A DNA stretch of 64,000 bases, taken from assembly GCF_000799565.1 (NCBI RefSeq), contig NZ_JUHB01000001.1, positions 3,785,501 through 3,849,500 on the forward strand, written 5' to 3'. The notes under the pieces are model-generated. The model saw only the letters and a list, made by a program, of their open reading frames with translations. It was not told the origin of the DNA and made no database searches. Positions within the stretch are counted from its first letter, which is position 1. Each line of letters begins with the position of its first letter. Below, one piece after another: positions 8,214-15,222 of this stretch. Both the position numbers and the translations under genes were made by a program. Source of the DNA: Cellulophaga sp. Hel_I_12 (GTDB lineage: Bacteria > Bacteroidota > Bacteroidia > Flavobacteriales > Flavobacteriaceae).

Positions 8214-9500
8214 ATGTCAGTTTTAGAGAAAATTAGTTCTAAAGATGCGATTGCATTAGAAGAAAAGCACGGAGCTCATAATTACCATCCGTTGCCTGTA
8301 GTATTAAGTAAAGGAGAAGGTGTTCATGTATGGGATGCTGAGGGAAAAAAGTATTACGACTTTTTATCGGCCTATTCCGCCGTAAATCAAGGTCATTGCC
8401 ATCCAAAAATTGTGGATGCTATGGTATTACAAGCAAAAACGCTTTCACTCACTTCCAGAGCATTTTACAATGATGTGTTAGGAAAGTACGAGAAATATGC
8501 CACCGAAACCTTTGGATTCGATAAGTTGTTACCCATGAACACAGGTGCTGAAGCCGTAGAAACAGCTTTAAAGATTTGCCGTAAATGGGCCTACGAAAAA
8601 AAGGGAATTGCAGAAAATAGCGCACAAATCATTGTTTGTGAAAATAATTTTCATGGGAGAACAACGACCATCATTTCTTTTTCGAATGACGCCGTTGCTC
8701 GTAAAAATTTTGGACCCTATACAGAGGGCTTTATTAGAATTGAATACGACAACGTAGTTGCCTTAGAAAAAACCTTGCGAGAGAATGAAAATGTTGCAGG
8801 TTTCTTGGTAGAGCCTATTCAAGGAGAAGCAGGGGTTTACGTGCCTTCCGATAATTATTTAAAGGAAGCAAAGGCCTTGTGCGAAAAATATAATGTGTTA
8901 TTTATTGCTGATGAAGTACAAACGGGAATTGCAAGAACAGGTCGCTTATTAGCTACATGTGGTAATTGTAGTTGTCCAGACAAACACTGCAGTGGAATAC
9001 CAGAGGTAAAACCTGATATTTTAATTTTGGGTAAAGCCCTTTCGGGAGGTGCCTATCCTGTATCTGCGGTATTAGCGAACAATGCCATTATGGATGTGAT
9101 TAGACCTGGAAATCATGGTAGTACTTTTGGTGGAAACCCTATTGCGGCTGTGGTGGCTATTGCAGCTTTAGAAGTCGTAAAAGATGAGCAACTAGCCCAA
9201 AATGCCTTCGAATTAGGGGAATTATTCAGAGCAGAATTAAATGCATTTATTCCTACCTGTAGCCTAGTCAATGCTGTTCGTGGAAAAGGACTTTTGAATG
9301 CTATTCTTATCAATGATACAGAAGAGAGCTCAACGGCATGGGATATTTGTATGGCCTTAAAAGAAAACGGTTTGTTAGCCAAACCAACGCATGGAAATAT
9401 CATACGTTTTGCACCACCACTAGTCATGACTAAAGATCAGTTGTTAGATTGTGTGCGCATCATAAAAACTACCTTAGAGGCGTTTGAAAAACAAAAGTAA
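8214..9500 (+). CDS. rocD: Ornithine--oxo-acid transaminase
   Basis: This is a 428-residue class III PLP-dependent aminotransferase that converts ornithine and 2-oxoglutarate to glutamate semialdehyde and glutamate, in arginine/proline catabolism. Family motifs are the N-terminal YHPLPVVLSKGEGVHVWDAEG, the PLP-contacting NTGAEAVETALK, IADEVQTGIARTGR, and ILGKALSGGAYPVSAV with the Schiff-base Lys274. Residues 247-262 form an unusual insert with four cysteines (C249, C252, C254, C259) between the cofactor aspartate loop and the lysine. The E. coli and human enzymes lack it. The gene stands alone with its own promoter and a strong terminator. Confidence 0.93.
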   Translation: MSVLEKISSKDAIALEEKHGAHNYHPLPVVLSKGEGVHVWDAEGKKYYDFLSAYSAVNQGHCHPKIVDAMVLQAKTLSLTSRAFYNDVLGKYEKYATETFGFDKLLPMNTGAEAVETALKICRKWAYEKKGIAENSAQIIVCENNFHGRTTTIISFSNDAVARKNFGPYTEGFIRIEYDNVVALEKTLRENENVAGFLVEPIQGEAGVYVPSDNYLKEAKALCEKYNVLFIADEVQTGIARTGRLLATCGNCSCPDKHCSGIPEVKPDILILGKALSGGAYPVSAVLANNAIMDVIRPGNHGSTFGGNPIAAVVAIAALEVVKDEQLAQNAFELGELFRAELNAFIPTCSLVNAVRGKGLLNAILINDTEESSTAWDICMALKENGLLAKPTHGNIIRFAPPLVMTKDQLLDCVRIIKTTLEAFEKQK

Positions 9501-9513
9501 GCTCTAAATTTAG

Positions 9514-9562
9514 GTAATTAAAAACCCCGAAACATACAACATGTTTCGGGGTTTTTAATTAC
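9514..9562. terminator. Bidirectional rho-independent terminator
   Basis: A perfect 22-bp inverted repeat has arms at 9514-9535 and 9541-9562 around the loop ACAAC. The CCCCGAAACAT core is flanked by A- and T-tracts. It sits between the convergent rocD gene and the CCC-motif membrane protein gene and can terminate transcription from both sides. Confidence 0.9.
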
Positions 9563-9576
9563 GTAGTTGATTGCAG

Positions 9577-9891
9577 CTAATAAGCACCTCCTTCAGAGGC
9601 CGCTGCAACGATAAAGGCCACTATGACACCAAAATAGAGTAAGGAAAAAAGTAGATAAATCGCTGCTAAGGCAAGCCCTATATACGACAAAACTTTACCT
9701 GTTTTTACATTTTCGATTCCGGCATATTGCCCCGTACTGTCCGCATACATACGTTCTGCTTTTTTTGCATTAGACAAACTTATAAAACTGAATATGGCTC
9801 CAAAAGGACCACAACAAAATAAGGTCAATACAATAGATAAAATTCCGTAAGTCAGTGCGTTACTAGCGCCTGGTAAGGGTTGTTGTTGCAT
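9577..9891 (-). CDS. CCC-motif membrane protein (paralogue 1)
   Basis: This is a 104-residue membrane protein with two helices (~13-36 and ~69-97) and the sequence LFCCGPFGAIFSFISLSNAKKAE. This matches the small CCC-motif/DUF4190-like membrane proteins widespread in Bacteroidota. A cysteine pair at the end of helix 1 and a NAKKAERMY loop are conserved with the neighbouring paralogue. It lies 13 bp downstream of that paralogue and is the last gene of a three-gene operon with a DUF2752 gene. Function is unknown. Confidence 0.85.
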   Translation of the reverse strand: MQQQPLPGASNALTYGILSIVLTLFCCGPFGAIFSFISLSNAKKAERMYADSTGQYAGIENVKTGKVLSYIGLALAAIYLLFSLLYFGVIVAFIVAAASEGGAY

Positions 9892-9904
9892 CTTTGTTTG
9901 GGTT

Positions 9905-10231
9905 TTATTGGGCTGCTTCGATCTGCCTCATCATTTCGTCATACTGCTCTTGGAAAGAATCGAAACCTCCTGTGGCTACTACATAAATCCAACGAACAAT
10001 CATGATAACATTTAAGGCTACCGCTATAATTGCGACAATTCTACCTGTTTTAATGGTACTATAATTATCGTATAGTTCTGGATTTTCATTGTTTAGTTTT
10101 TGTGCTTTATTTGCCATTACTAAAGCGATAGCAGAGGGGATAATACCCAAACCTGCTAAACAGCAGCATAGATAACCAACGATACTTAGTACGATGATCA
10201 TTGTTGCATTTGGTAATTTTTGTTGTTCCAT
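9905..10231 (-). CDS. CCC-motif membrane protein (paralogue 2)
   Basis: This is a 108-residue membrane protein with a CCC triplet in GYLCCCLAGLGIIPSAIALVMANKAQ. A second helix lies at ~63-85, and a polar acidic tail ends EQYDEMMRQIEAAQ. It is clearly related to the downstream 104-residue protein: both start with a MxxQxLPxA peptide, then helix, cysteine cluster, NKAQ/NAKK loop, KTGR/KTGK, helix. It probably arose by tandem duplication. It is preceded 23 bp upstream by the DUF2752 gene. Function is unknown. Confidence 0.85.
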   Translation of the reverse strand: MEQQKLPNATMIIVLSIVGYLCCCLAGLGIIPSAIALVMANKAQKLNNENPELYDNYSTIKTGRIVAIIAVALNVIMIVRWIYVVATGGFDSFQEQYDEMMRQIEAAQ

Positions 10232-10254
10232 AATTTAAAGGGTTTAGTTGATTG

Positions 10255-10608
10255 TTAGAAAAATTTTAAAATATAATTGGTTAAAATTAAGATGACCGTT
10301 ATTGAAGTCAAAGTTATAATTATTTTATTGCTGTTTTTTATTTTATAAAAATTATCAAATAGTAAAAATCCTAGTAATAATAGTAAAGAATAAATGGCAG
10401 GGTACATTTTAAAAGCAGCTACAAATTCTCCCTGAAGTATGAAGGAAACTGAACGTTGAATACCGCAGCCGGGGCAATCTAAGCCAAAAATTTGCTTGCT
10501 AAAGCAGGGGAGCATGTATTCATCCATCCTTAAAAATAATAGTGATATTAACTGCATTTTAAGTAAAAATAAATTCTTTTGCCGAAAAATACTATTATTT
10601 TTAACCAA
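10255..10608 (-). CDS. DUF2752 family membrane protein
   Basis: This is a small membrane protein of up to 117 residues. It holds the DUF2752 hallmark FGLDCPGCGIQRSVSFILQGEF, followed by two hydrophobic segments (YSLLLLLGFLLF and IIITLTSITVILIL). The N terminus is uncertain: internal ATG codons at about residues 18 and 28 would remove the basic MVKNNSIFRQKNLFLLK leader and give a form closer to usual family size. It is the first gene of an operon with two CCC-motif genes. The CPGCG cysteines suggest a redox or metal role, but none is established. Confidence 0.85.
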   Translation of the reverse strand: MVKNNSIFRQKNLFLLKMQLISLLFLRMDEYMLPCFSKQIFGLDCPGCGIQRSVSFILQGEFVAAFKMYPAIYSLLLLLGFLLFDNFYKIKNSNKIIITLTSITVILILTNYILKFF

Positions 10609-10789
10609 TGAAAGCCCATTATAGGCATTAATTTAGAAAATAATTAGCGAATACGCTGTAAGTATTTGTAAAACAATATTTTAGTTTCATTTTTGCTTTA
10701 TGATACGAGCATGCTAAAATCGTAATCCTCCAGAGGAATGATTATCGGTGAACAACATGTGACCCATAAAAAATATTAGCTATACACAC

Positions 10790-10984
10790 ATGAAAACAAA
10801 ACAAATCATTTATTTGCTATTCATCATCACTGGAGCCTTACTCATGGGGTTTGGACCTGTTTATGTGGAGAAAGAATATGCCTTAGCCCTAGGGATCATT
10901 ATTTTGATGTTCGGCGTGTATAAAGCAAGTACTTCTTGGACCCTTAAGGATCAAGAAATTAAAGAAGAAAATCATGAGCTTTGA
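10790..10984 (+). CDS. Small two-helix membrane protein
   Basis: This is a 64-residue protein with two predicted membrane segments (IIYLLFIITGALLMGFGPVY and YALALGIIILMFGVYKAS) and an acidic C-terminal tail. The stop codon overlaps the start of the downstream Smr-protein gene by 11 bp, so translation is probably coupled. I do not recognise a named family. Function is unknown. Confidence 0.75.
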   Translation: MKTKQIIYLLFIITGALLMGFGPVYVEKEYALALGIIILMFGVYKASTSWTLKDQEIKEENHEL

Positions 10985-11525
10985 TATTGGCAATAGGGTA
11001 GAGGCGATGGATGATACCATTACAGGTGTTGTTGAAAAAATTAATGGTAAAAAAATCACCGTTTTAAGTGATGATGGTTTTTTGTTAGTGTATGATGAAA
11101 ATGATTTGATAAAAATCGTTAAAGACCGAAATCTTACAGTTTCTAATTTTGAAGTGGCAAAAATTAAAGCTGAAAAGGCCATAGGGAAACGTAAAAACCT
11201 CCCAGTTGTAAAGCCCAAAGAGCGTACGGCTCCAAAAATGGAAGTTGATTTACATATTCACCAATTAGTACCCTCCGAGCGAGGGATGTCTAATTCAGAC
11301 ATGTTAAATATTCAATTAGACACTGCTAAGCGTCAGTTAGAGTTTGCCATCCGGAAACGTATTCAAAAAGTAGTTTTTATTCACGGGATTGGGGCAGGTG
11401 TTCTCAAAGAAGAGTTACAGTATCTGTTTGGCAGGTATGATAATGTGAAGTATTATGATGCTGACTACCAAAAATACGGTTTGGGAGCTACAGAAGTCTA
11501 TATTTATCAGCACATTAATTCGTAG
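10974..11525 (+). CDS. DUF2027/Smr domain protein
   Basis: This is a 183-residue protein. The N-terminal part (~1-50; IGNRVEAMDDTITGVVEKINGKKITVLSDDGF) resembles a small Tudor/KOW-like beta module. A C-terminal Smr domain (~90-183) has the VDLHIHQL strand and HGIGAGVLKEEL, corresponding to the LDxH and HGxGxG motifs of Smr nucleases. Smr domains bind or nick nucleic acids, for example in MutS2 and ribosome rescue. No MutS2 part is present. The last 11 bp overlap the 3' end of a convergent lipoprotein gene. The nuclease role is inferred from the motifs. Confidence 0.85.
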   Translation: MSFDIGNRVEAMDDTITGVVEKINGKKITVLSDDGFLLVYDENDLIKIVKDRNLTVSNFEVAKIKAEKAIGKRKNLPVVKPKERTAPKMEVDLHIHQLVPSERGMSNSDMLNIQLDTAKRQLEFAIRKRIQKVVFIHGIGAGVLKEELQYLFGRYDNVKYYDADYQKYGLGATEVYIYQHINS

Positions 11526-12024
11526 TAGTTACCGTTCCGAACTCGTTTAAAGTTAAGTCGGTAATGCGTTGTCCAGATGCAGTCTGTAAAGTAATTTTAG
11601 TGATTTCTATTTGATGCGAAAAAATAGGTTCCGTAGCGGTCCCTGTATTTGTAGTAGTCACTGCAATTGTAGCTTGTGAAGCAATAATTTCTTCCACGAC
11701 GGTAGGTGAAACTGGCGGAACGATATCACAGAAGTAGTTTTTTGTAGCGGTATCTGAAAAAATACGATAGCTCACTTGGGTGCTCGTACTGGCTGTAATT
11801 TCAATAACAAATGCACCTACTTCGTTTTTTAGTGTATTAGGGCCTAAATTCATAATTAAGGCTTCATTCGTATTTAATTTAAATAAGACGTTATTTTGAG
11901 CAATAGCAACAGTACCACAAGTTTGTAAGCTTGCATCATTAAAATCTAAAGTCTCAATCTGTAAATCACCATCATCACATGAAAACATAAAAACAAAGAG
12001 GATAAGGCTAAAAAATTTATTCAT
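11515..12024 (-). CDS. Lipoprotein of unknown function
   Basis: This is a 169-residue lipoprotein. The signal MNKFFSLILFVFMFSC has lipidated Cys16, directly followed by DDGD, a strong acidic surface-export signal. The remainder is a compact beta-rich domain with two further cysteines (LQTCGTVAIAQNN and NYFCDIVPP) that could form a disulfide. Its 3' end overlaps the Smr gene tail-to-tail by 11 bp. I recognise no family beyond flavobacterial hypothetical lipoproteins. Confidence 0.82.
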   Translation of the reverse strand: MNKFFSLILFVFMFSCDDGDLQIETLDFNDASLQTCGTVAIAQNNVLFKLNTNEALIMNLGPNTLKNEVGAFVIEITASTSTQVSYRIFSDTATKNYFCDIVPPVSPTVVEEIIASQATIAVTTTNTGTATEPIFSHQIEITKITLQTASGQRITDLTLNEFGTVTTTN

Positions 12025-12191
12025 TACAATAGATTTAAAAAAATGACCATAATAAGCAATTGAAATACAGCAACTAAAAGATTTTCAAATTTACGAGATT
12101 TAAACTTTAATTTCCTACAGCTTTAGCCTCAATTTATGATATATTAACTTTAATTCTTTTAATTTTACAGCCTTTTATAAACTCAAAGAGT

Positions 12192-13340
12192 ATGCAAAAA
12201 GTTTATTTAGATAATGCAGCCACAACACAAGTAAGGGCTAGTGTTATTCAGAAAATGCAAGAAGCCCTAACAGAATGTTACGGTAATCCTTCCTCTACCC
12301 ACAGTTTTGGTCGTTCGGCAAAAACGGCCATTGAAAAAACCCGGAAAACAATTGCTAGATATTTGAATGCACACCCTTCGGAAATAATTTTCACCTCTGG
12401 TGGTACTGAGGCTGATAATATGATTTTAAGATGTGCTGTACGAGACTTAGGAGTACAAACGATTATTACCTCTAAAATAGAACATCATGCAGTTTTACAT
12501 ACCGTTGAATTACTCGAAAAGGAATATAACATTCAAGTTTGTTATGTAGGTTTGGATTCGTACGGGAACCCTGATTTAGAGCATTTAGCAGCATTGCTGC
12601 AACAAGACGATACAAAAAAGCTAGTGAGTTTAATGCATATCAATAATGAAATTGGTAATCTTTTGGATATGGATGCGGTGGTGGAACTTTGCAAAAAACA
12701 CCAGGCACTTTTTCATTCGGACACGGTACAATCTTTAGGGCACTATGCTTTTGATGTTCAAAAAATACAGGCCGATTTTTTAACCGCGGCCGCTCATAAA
12801 TTTCATGGTCCTAAAGGCATCGGATTTGCCTTTGTTAGACGAAATTTAAGGATACAACCCATTCTTGTGGGAGGCTCTCAAGAACGAGGTTTTAGAGCAG
12901 GAACCGAGGCTTTTCATAATATAGTTGGTTTAGAGGAGGCATTTATTGCGGCCAACGAAAATTTAGCACAAGAGCAGGCTTATGTGTTAGATTTAAAAAA
13001 ATATTTTATCGATGAACTCAAAGCGGTTCTACCTGAGGTGGTCTTTAATGGGCACTCGGGTGATTTAGAAAAAAGTACCTATACCTTGGTAAATGTTCGA
13101 TTGCCTTTCGATGGGCAAAAATCACAAATGCTTTTATTTCAATTAGATATTAAAGGGATTGCCTGTTCTAAAGGGAGCGCATGCCAATCAGGAAGCAGTT
13201 TAGGATCACATGTACTCACCGAAATATTAAGCGAAGAAGAAATGAAAAAACCATCCATACGTTTTTCATTTTCAAAAGACACCACCAAGCAAGAGTTAGC
13301 CTATGTGATTAACGAATTGGTAGTTTTTAGTAATCAGTAA
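12192..13340 (+). CDS. Cysteine desulfurase (NifS/IscS family)
   Basis: This is a 382-residue PLP enzyme that removes sulfur from cysteine to supply Fe-S cluster or thio-cofactor synthesis. It shows YLDNAATTQVRASV at the start, IFTSGGTEADNM for cofactor binding, AAAHKFHGPKG with the Schiff-base Lys203, and GSACQSGS with the persulfide cysteine (Cys331). The chain is slightly shorter than E. coli IscS, and no iscU or iscA gene lies nearby. It may therefore be the NifS-like, stand-alone form common in Bacteroidota rather than a member of an isc operon. Promoter and terminator are not clear. Confidence 0.92.
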   Translation: MQKVYLDNAATTQVRASVIQKMQEALTECYGNPSSTHSFGRSAKTAIEKTRKTIARYLNAHPSEIIFTSGGTEADNMILRCAVRDLGVQTIITSKIEHHAVLHTVELLEKEYNIQVCYVGLDSYGNPDLEHLAALLQQDDTKKLVSLMHINNEIGNLLDMDAVVELCKKHQALFHSDTVQSLGHYAFDVQKIQADFLTAAAHKFHGPKGIGFAFVRRNLRIQPILVGGSQERGFRAGTEAFHNIVGLEEAFIAANENLAQEQAYVLDLKKYFIDELKAVLPEVVFNGHSGDLEKSTYTLVNVRLPFDGQKSQMLLFQLDIKGIACSKGSACQSGSSLGSHVLTEILSEEEMKKPSIRFSFSKDTTKQELAYVINELVVFSNQ

Positions 13341-13776
13341 TCAGTGTTCCGCAGGCAGTACGTATTTTAGACCAGAAAGCAGTCTTATTCTAATCCCTAC
13401 AGCTCAATTTTTTACGATCCTACCATTATTTGGATCTCAAATAGGAAATCAACCCAAATTCATTGGTGATTTTTTTACTGCCTTTTATTCTGTTTTATAC
13501 TAGCTCCCCTGCTTTAACCTGCCCACTGCTCTGCTACCTAAATACTTTTTTTTCTAATTCTGGGGGCCTATTTATAACGGTTTAGCTATGAGTAGTGCGG
13601 AAGCAAGGAAACCTTTTTGTTTCCGTCTGAGCACTTAGCAAAAGCTTTTTGTTTTGTTTTAATTTTTTTTCATCAGAGCAAAATCCTAAAGATTTTGCGG
13701 ACACAGAAATATACACAAACCATTGGTTTTAATACCAAAACCCGCATTACTTATAGGTGTTGTTGTAAAACGTTTT
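13341..13776. other. Hairpin-rich non-coding region beside a repeat-bounded gene
   Basis: These 436 bp hold no convincing gene. From about 13600 they contain several inverted repeats. GGAAAC/GTTTCC lies at 13607-13624 with a 6-base loop. GCAAAATC/GATTTTGC lies at 13678-13698 with a 5-base loop. GGTTTT/AAAACC lies at 13725-13742. The region ends with TTGTTGTAAAACGTTTT (13760-13776), which directly abuts the stop codon of the following minus-strand gene and recurs inverted on its other side. This arrangement suggests a structured recombination or RNA element. The first 250 bp show nothing I can name. Confidence 0.55.
13760..13776 (+). repeat. Inverted repeat, left copy, bounding a 206-aa gene
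   Basis: The sequence TTGTTGTAAAACGTTTT ends exactly where the stop codon of the adjacent minus-strand gene begins. Its reverse complement, with one mismatch in 17, lies at 14413-14429, 16 bp upstream of that gene's start codon. Confidence 0.7.
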
Positions 13777-14397
13777 TTATTCACTTTCTATTTCAATCGA
13801 ATCTCCACTATGTATTCTAATATTCCAATCTTTTCTAATTACTCGCCATCTACTAAATCCTCTTAATATTTTCTTTTCTCTCCATTTGTTCTCGTAATAA
13901 TACAGTAAACTGATTTCATTTTCATAATCGTTTTCTGTTTTATAATTTATATTTTTCCCTTTGAAAATTACGGTCTGAAAATTGTTTGGCGCTAAAGAGT
14001 CAATTTTAGTATTTGCATTCCGTCCGATTAAAGTAATATTTGATATTCCAAATTCGGTTTCGTTAGTTATTTTTACATTTATCCTATTTTTTTTATCAAA
14101 CCCATATTCTACTATTCCCCAGGTTAAAAGTGCACCAATCATTAGTATAAATATTTTAATACTTGATTGTTTTAATCCTTCTATAAAACCATATTTTTTA
14201 AAATTTGAGAAAAGAAAAATTAAAATTGATAACAATAGTAATGGTAAAAGAAAAAACAGAAACGCATATCCAAAAAAATATGTTAATGAAACTGTTTTGT
14301 CAAAAAACTCAAATACATAGAGTTCGAAAGCAAATAATAATATAATAATTAACAACACATAAAATATCTTGTCGTTAATTTTTAAAATCTTATTCAT
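13777..14397 (-). CDS. Membrane protein of unknown function, possible cassette gene
   Basis: This is a 206-residue protein with three predicted membrane helices: ~10-32, ~40-66, which includes LPLLLLSILIFLF, and ~80-100, IKIFILMIGALLTWGIVEYG. A ~100-residue C-terminal domain follows that is rich in N, E and K. I recognise no family. The gene is enclosed by a 17-bp inverted repeat that touches its stop codon on one side and lies 16 bp before its start on the other. It looks AT-richer than its neighbours by eye. It separates the cysteine desulfurase gene from a CsgG-like gene. A mobile single-gene cassette is inferred. Confidence 0.7.
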   Translation of the reverse strand: MNKILKINDKIFYVLLIIILLFAFELYVFEFFDKTVSLTYFFGYAFLFFLLPLLLLSILIFLFSNFKKYGFIEGLKQSSIKIFILMIGALLTWGIVEYGFDKKNRINVKITNETEFGISNITLIGRNANTKIDSLAPNNFQTVIFKGKNINYKTENDYENEISLLYYYENKWREKKILRGFSRWRVIRKDWNIRIHSGDSIEIESE

Positions 14398-14412
14398 TCA
14401 ATATTTTTTTTC

Positions 14413-14429
14413 AAAATGTTTTACAACAA
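14413..14429 (-). repeat. Inverted repeat, right copy, bounding a 206-aa gene
   Basis: AAAATGTTTTACAACAA is the reverse complement (16 of 17 positions) of the repeat at 13760-13776. It lies 16 bp before the 14397 start codon and 16 bp after the end of the next gene, so it marks the boundary between cassette-like DNA and core genes. Confidence 0.7.
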
Positions 14430-14444
14430 GGAACTAAGAAACAC

Positions 14445-15092
14445 CTAGACTCCCTTTCTCACGCGCTCCCTATCATACGGAAACTTTTTAGTAGCTTGTT
14501 TCATCATTACATCAATTAAATCTTGGGTGTTTTTTCCAGATTTTTTAGTGATTTTCTTTTCGTAGCGCCAAAGTAATTTTCCAGTATCACCATCGCTAAT
14601 TTTAATACCGATACGGCCATAATTGGCATCCCCTAAAATATAATCAACAAAGCTAAATTCAGTAGGGATACCATCAGATAATAAGATATTCAAATCGGTA
14701 TTTCCACTTATAATCCCATCAACATTTAAAAGTTTACACAAGTCTTTGATACTATAAATATCAATATTGTCATAAGTGATATTATTTTGTGCGAGTATGG
14801 CATTGGTGTTTTTTGTATTTTGAAAGTCTACGGTAAACTTCTTTTTCTTCTTAGGTTGTAGAAAATAAATTTCCAATGCATTTTGTACCGCATAGCCTTC
14901 TTTTTCTTCTAAGGCTTTTTTTTCGCCTTTTGAAAGGGTTTCTTTTAAATCAAGATGCGTGAAAAATGGCAAAATCGCTAATTCTTTGTGATTTTTAGAA
15001 AGTTCATCAAATCGTGGACTTTCGTAAATATCTTTTTGAGCAACGAGCAATGTCGTAGTGAGTAAGAGTAAAAGTGTACAAATATTTTTCAT
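14445..15092 (-). CDS. Secreted protein with CsgG/LpoB-like features
   Basis: This is a 215-residue secreted protein with a signal peptide (MKNICTLLLLLTTTLLVAQ). The body has the order typical of CsgG/LpoB/DUF799-like periplasmic domains: an ELAILPFF strand, a helix with many lysines, DLCKLLNVDGIISGNTDLN (the lakalgaDgvvvG pattern), and a late ISDGDTGKLLWRYEKK strand pair. Such proteins serve as accessory factors in export or cell-wall synthesis. The assignment is by fold pattern only and there is no lipobox. It is followed by the repeat-bounded gene and preceded by a TonB receptor gene. Confidence 0.65.
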   Translation of the reverse strand: MKNICTLLLLLTTTLLVAQKDIYESPRFDELSKNHKELAILPFFTHLDLKETLSKGEKKALEEKEGYAVQNALEIYFLQPKKKKKFTVDFQNTKNTNAILAQNNITYDNIDIYSIKDLCKLLNVDGIISGNTDLNILLSDGIPTEFSFVDYILGDANYGRIGIKISDGDTGKLLWRYEKKITKKSGKNTQDLIDVMMKQATKKFPYDRERVRKGV

Positions 15093-15222
15093 CTATAGGT
15101 ATTCGTTTATTTTTTTTTTAGCAACTGAATGGGCTTTACTATTAGGTCGCTAAAATGTTTATTTCTATCAAATTTTAATAAAATTTTTAAGCTACTGCTA
15201 ATGGTGTAGGCTATAAACTTTT

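Noticed and set aside
9113..9427. Minus-strand frame inside rocD
   Set aside because: It is a shadow of a well-supported gene and encodes no recognisable domain.
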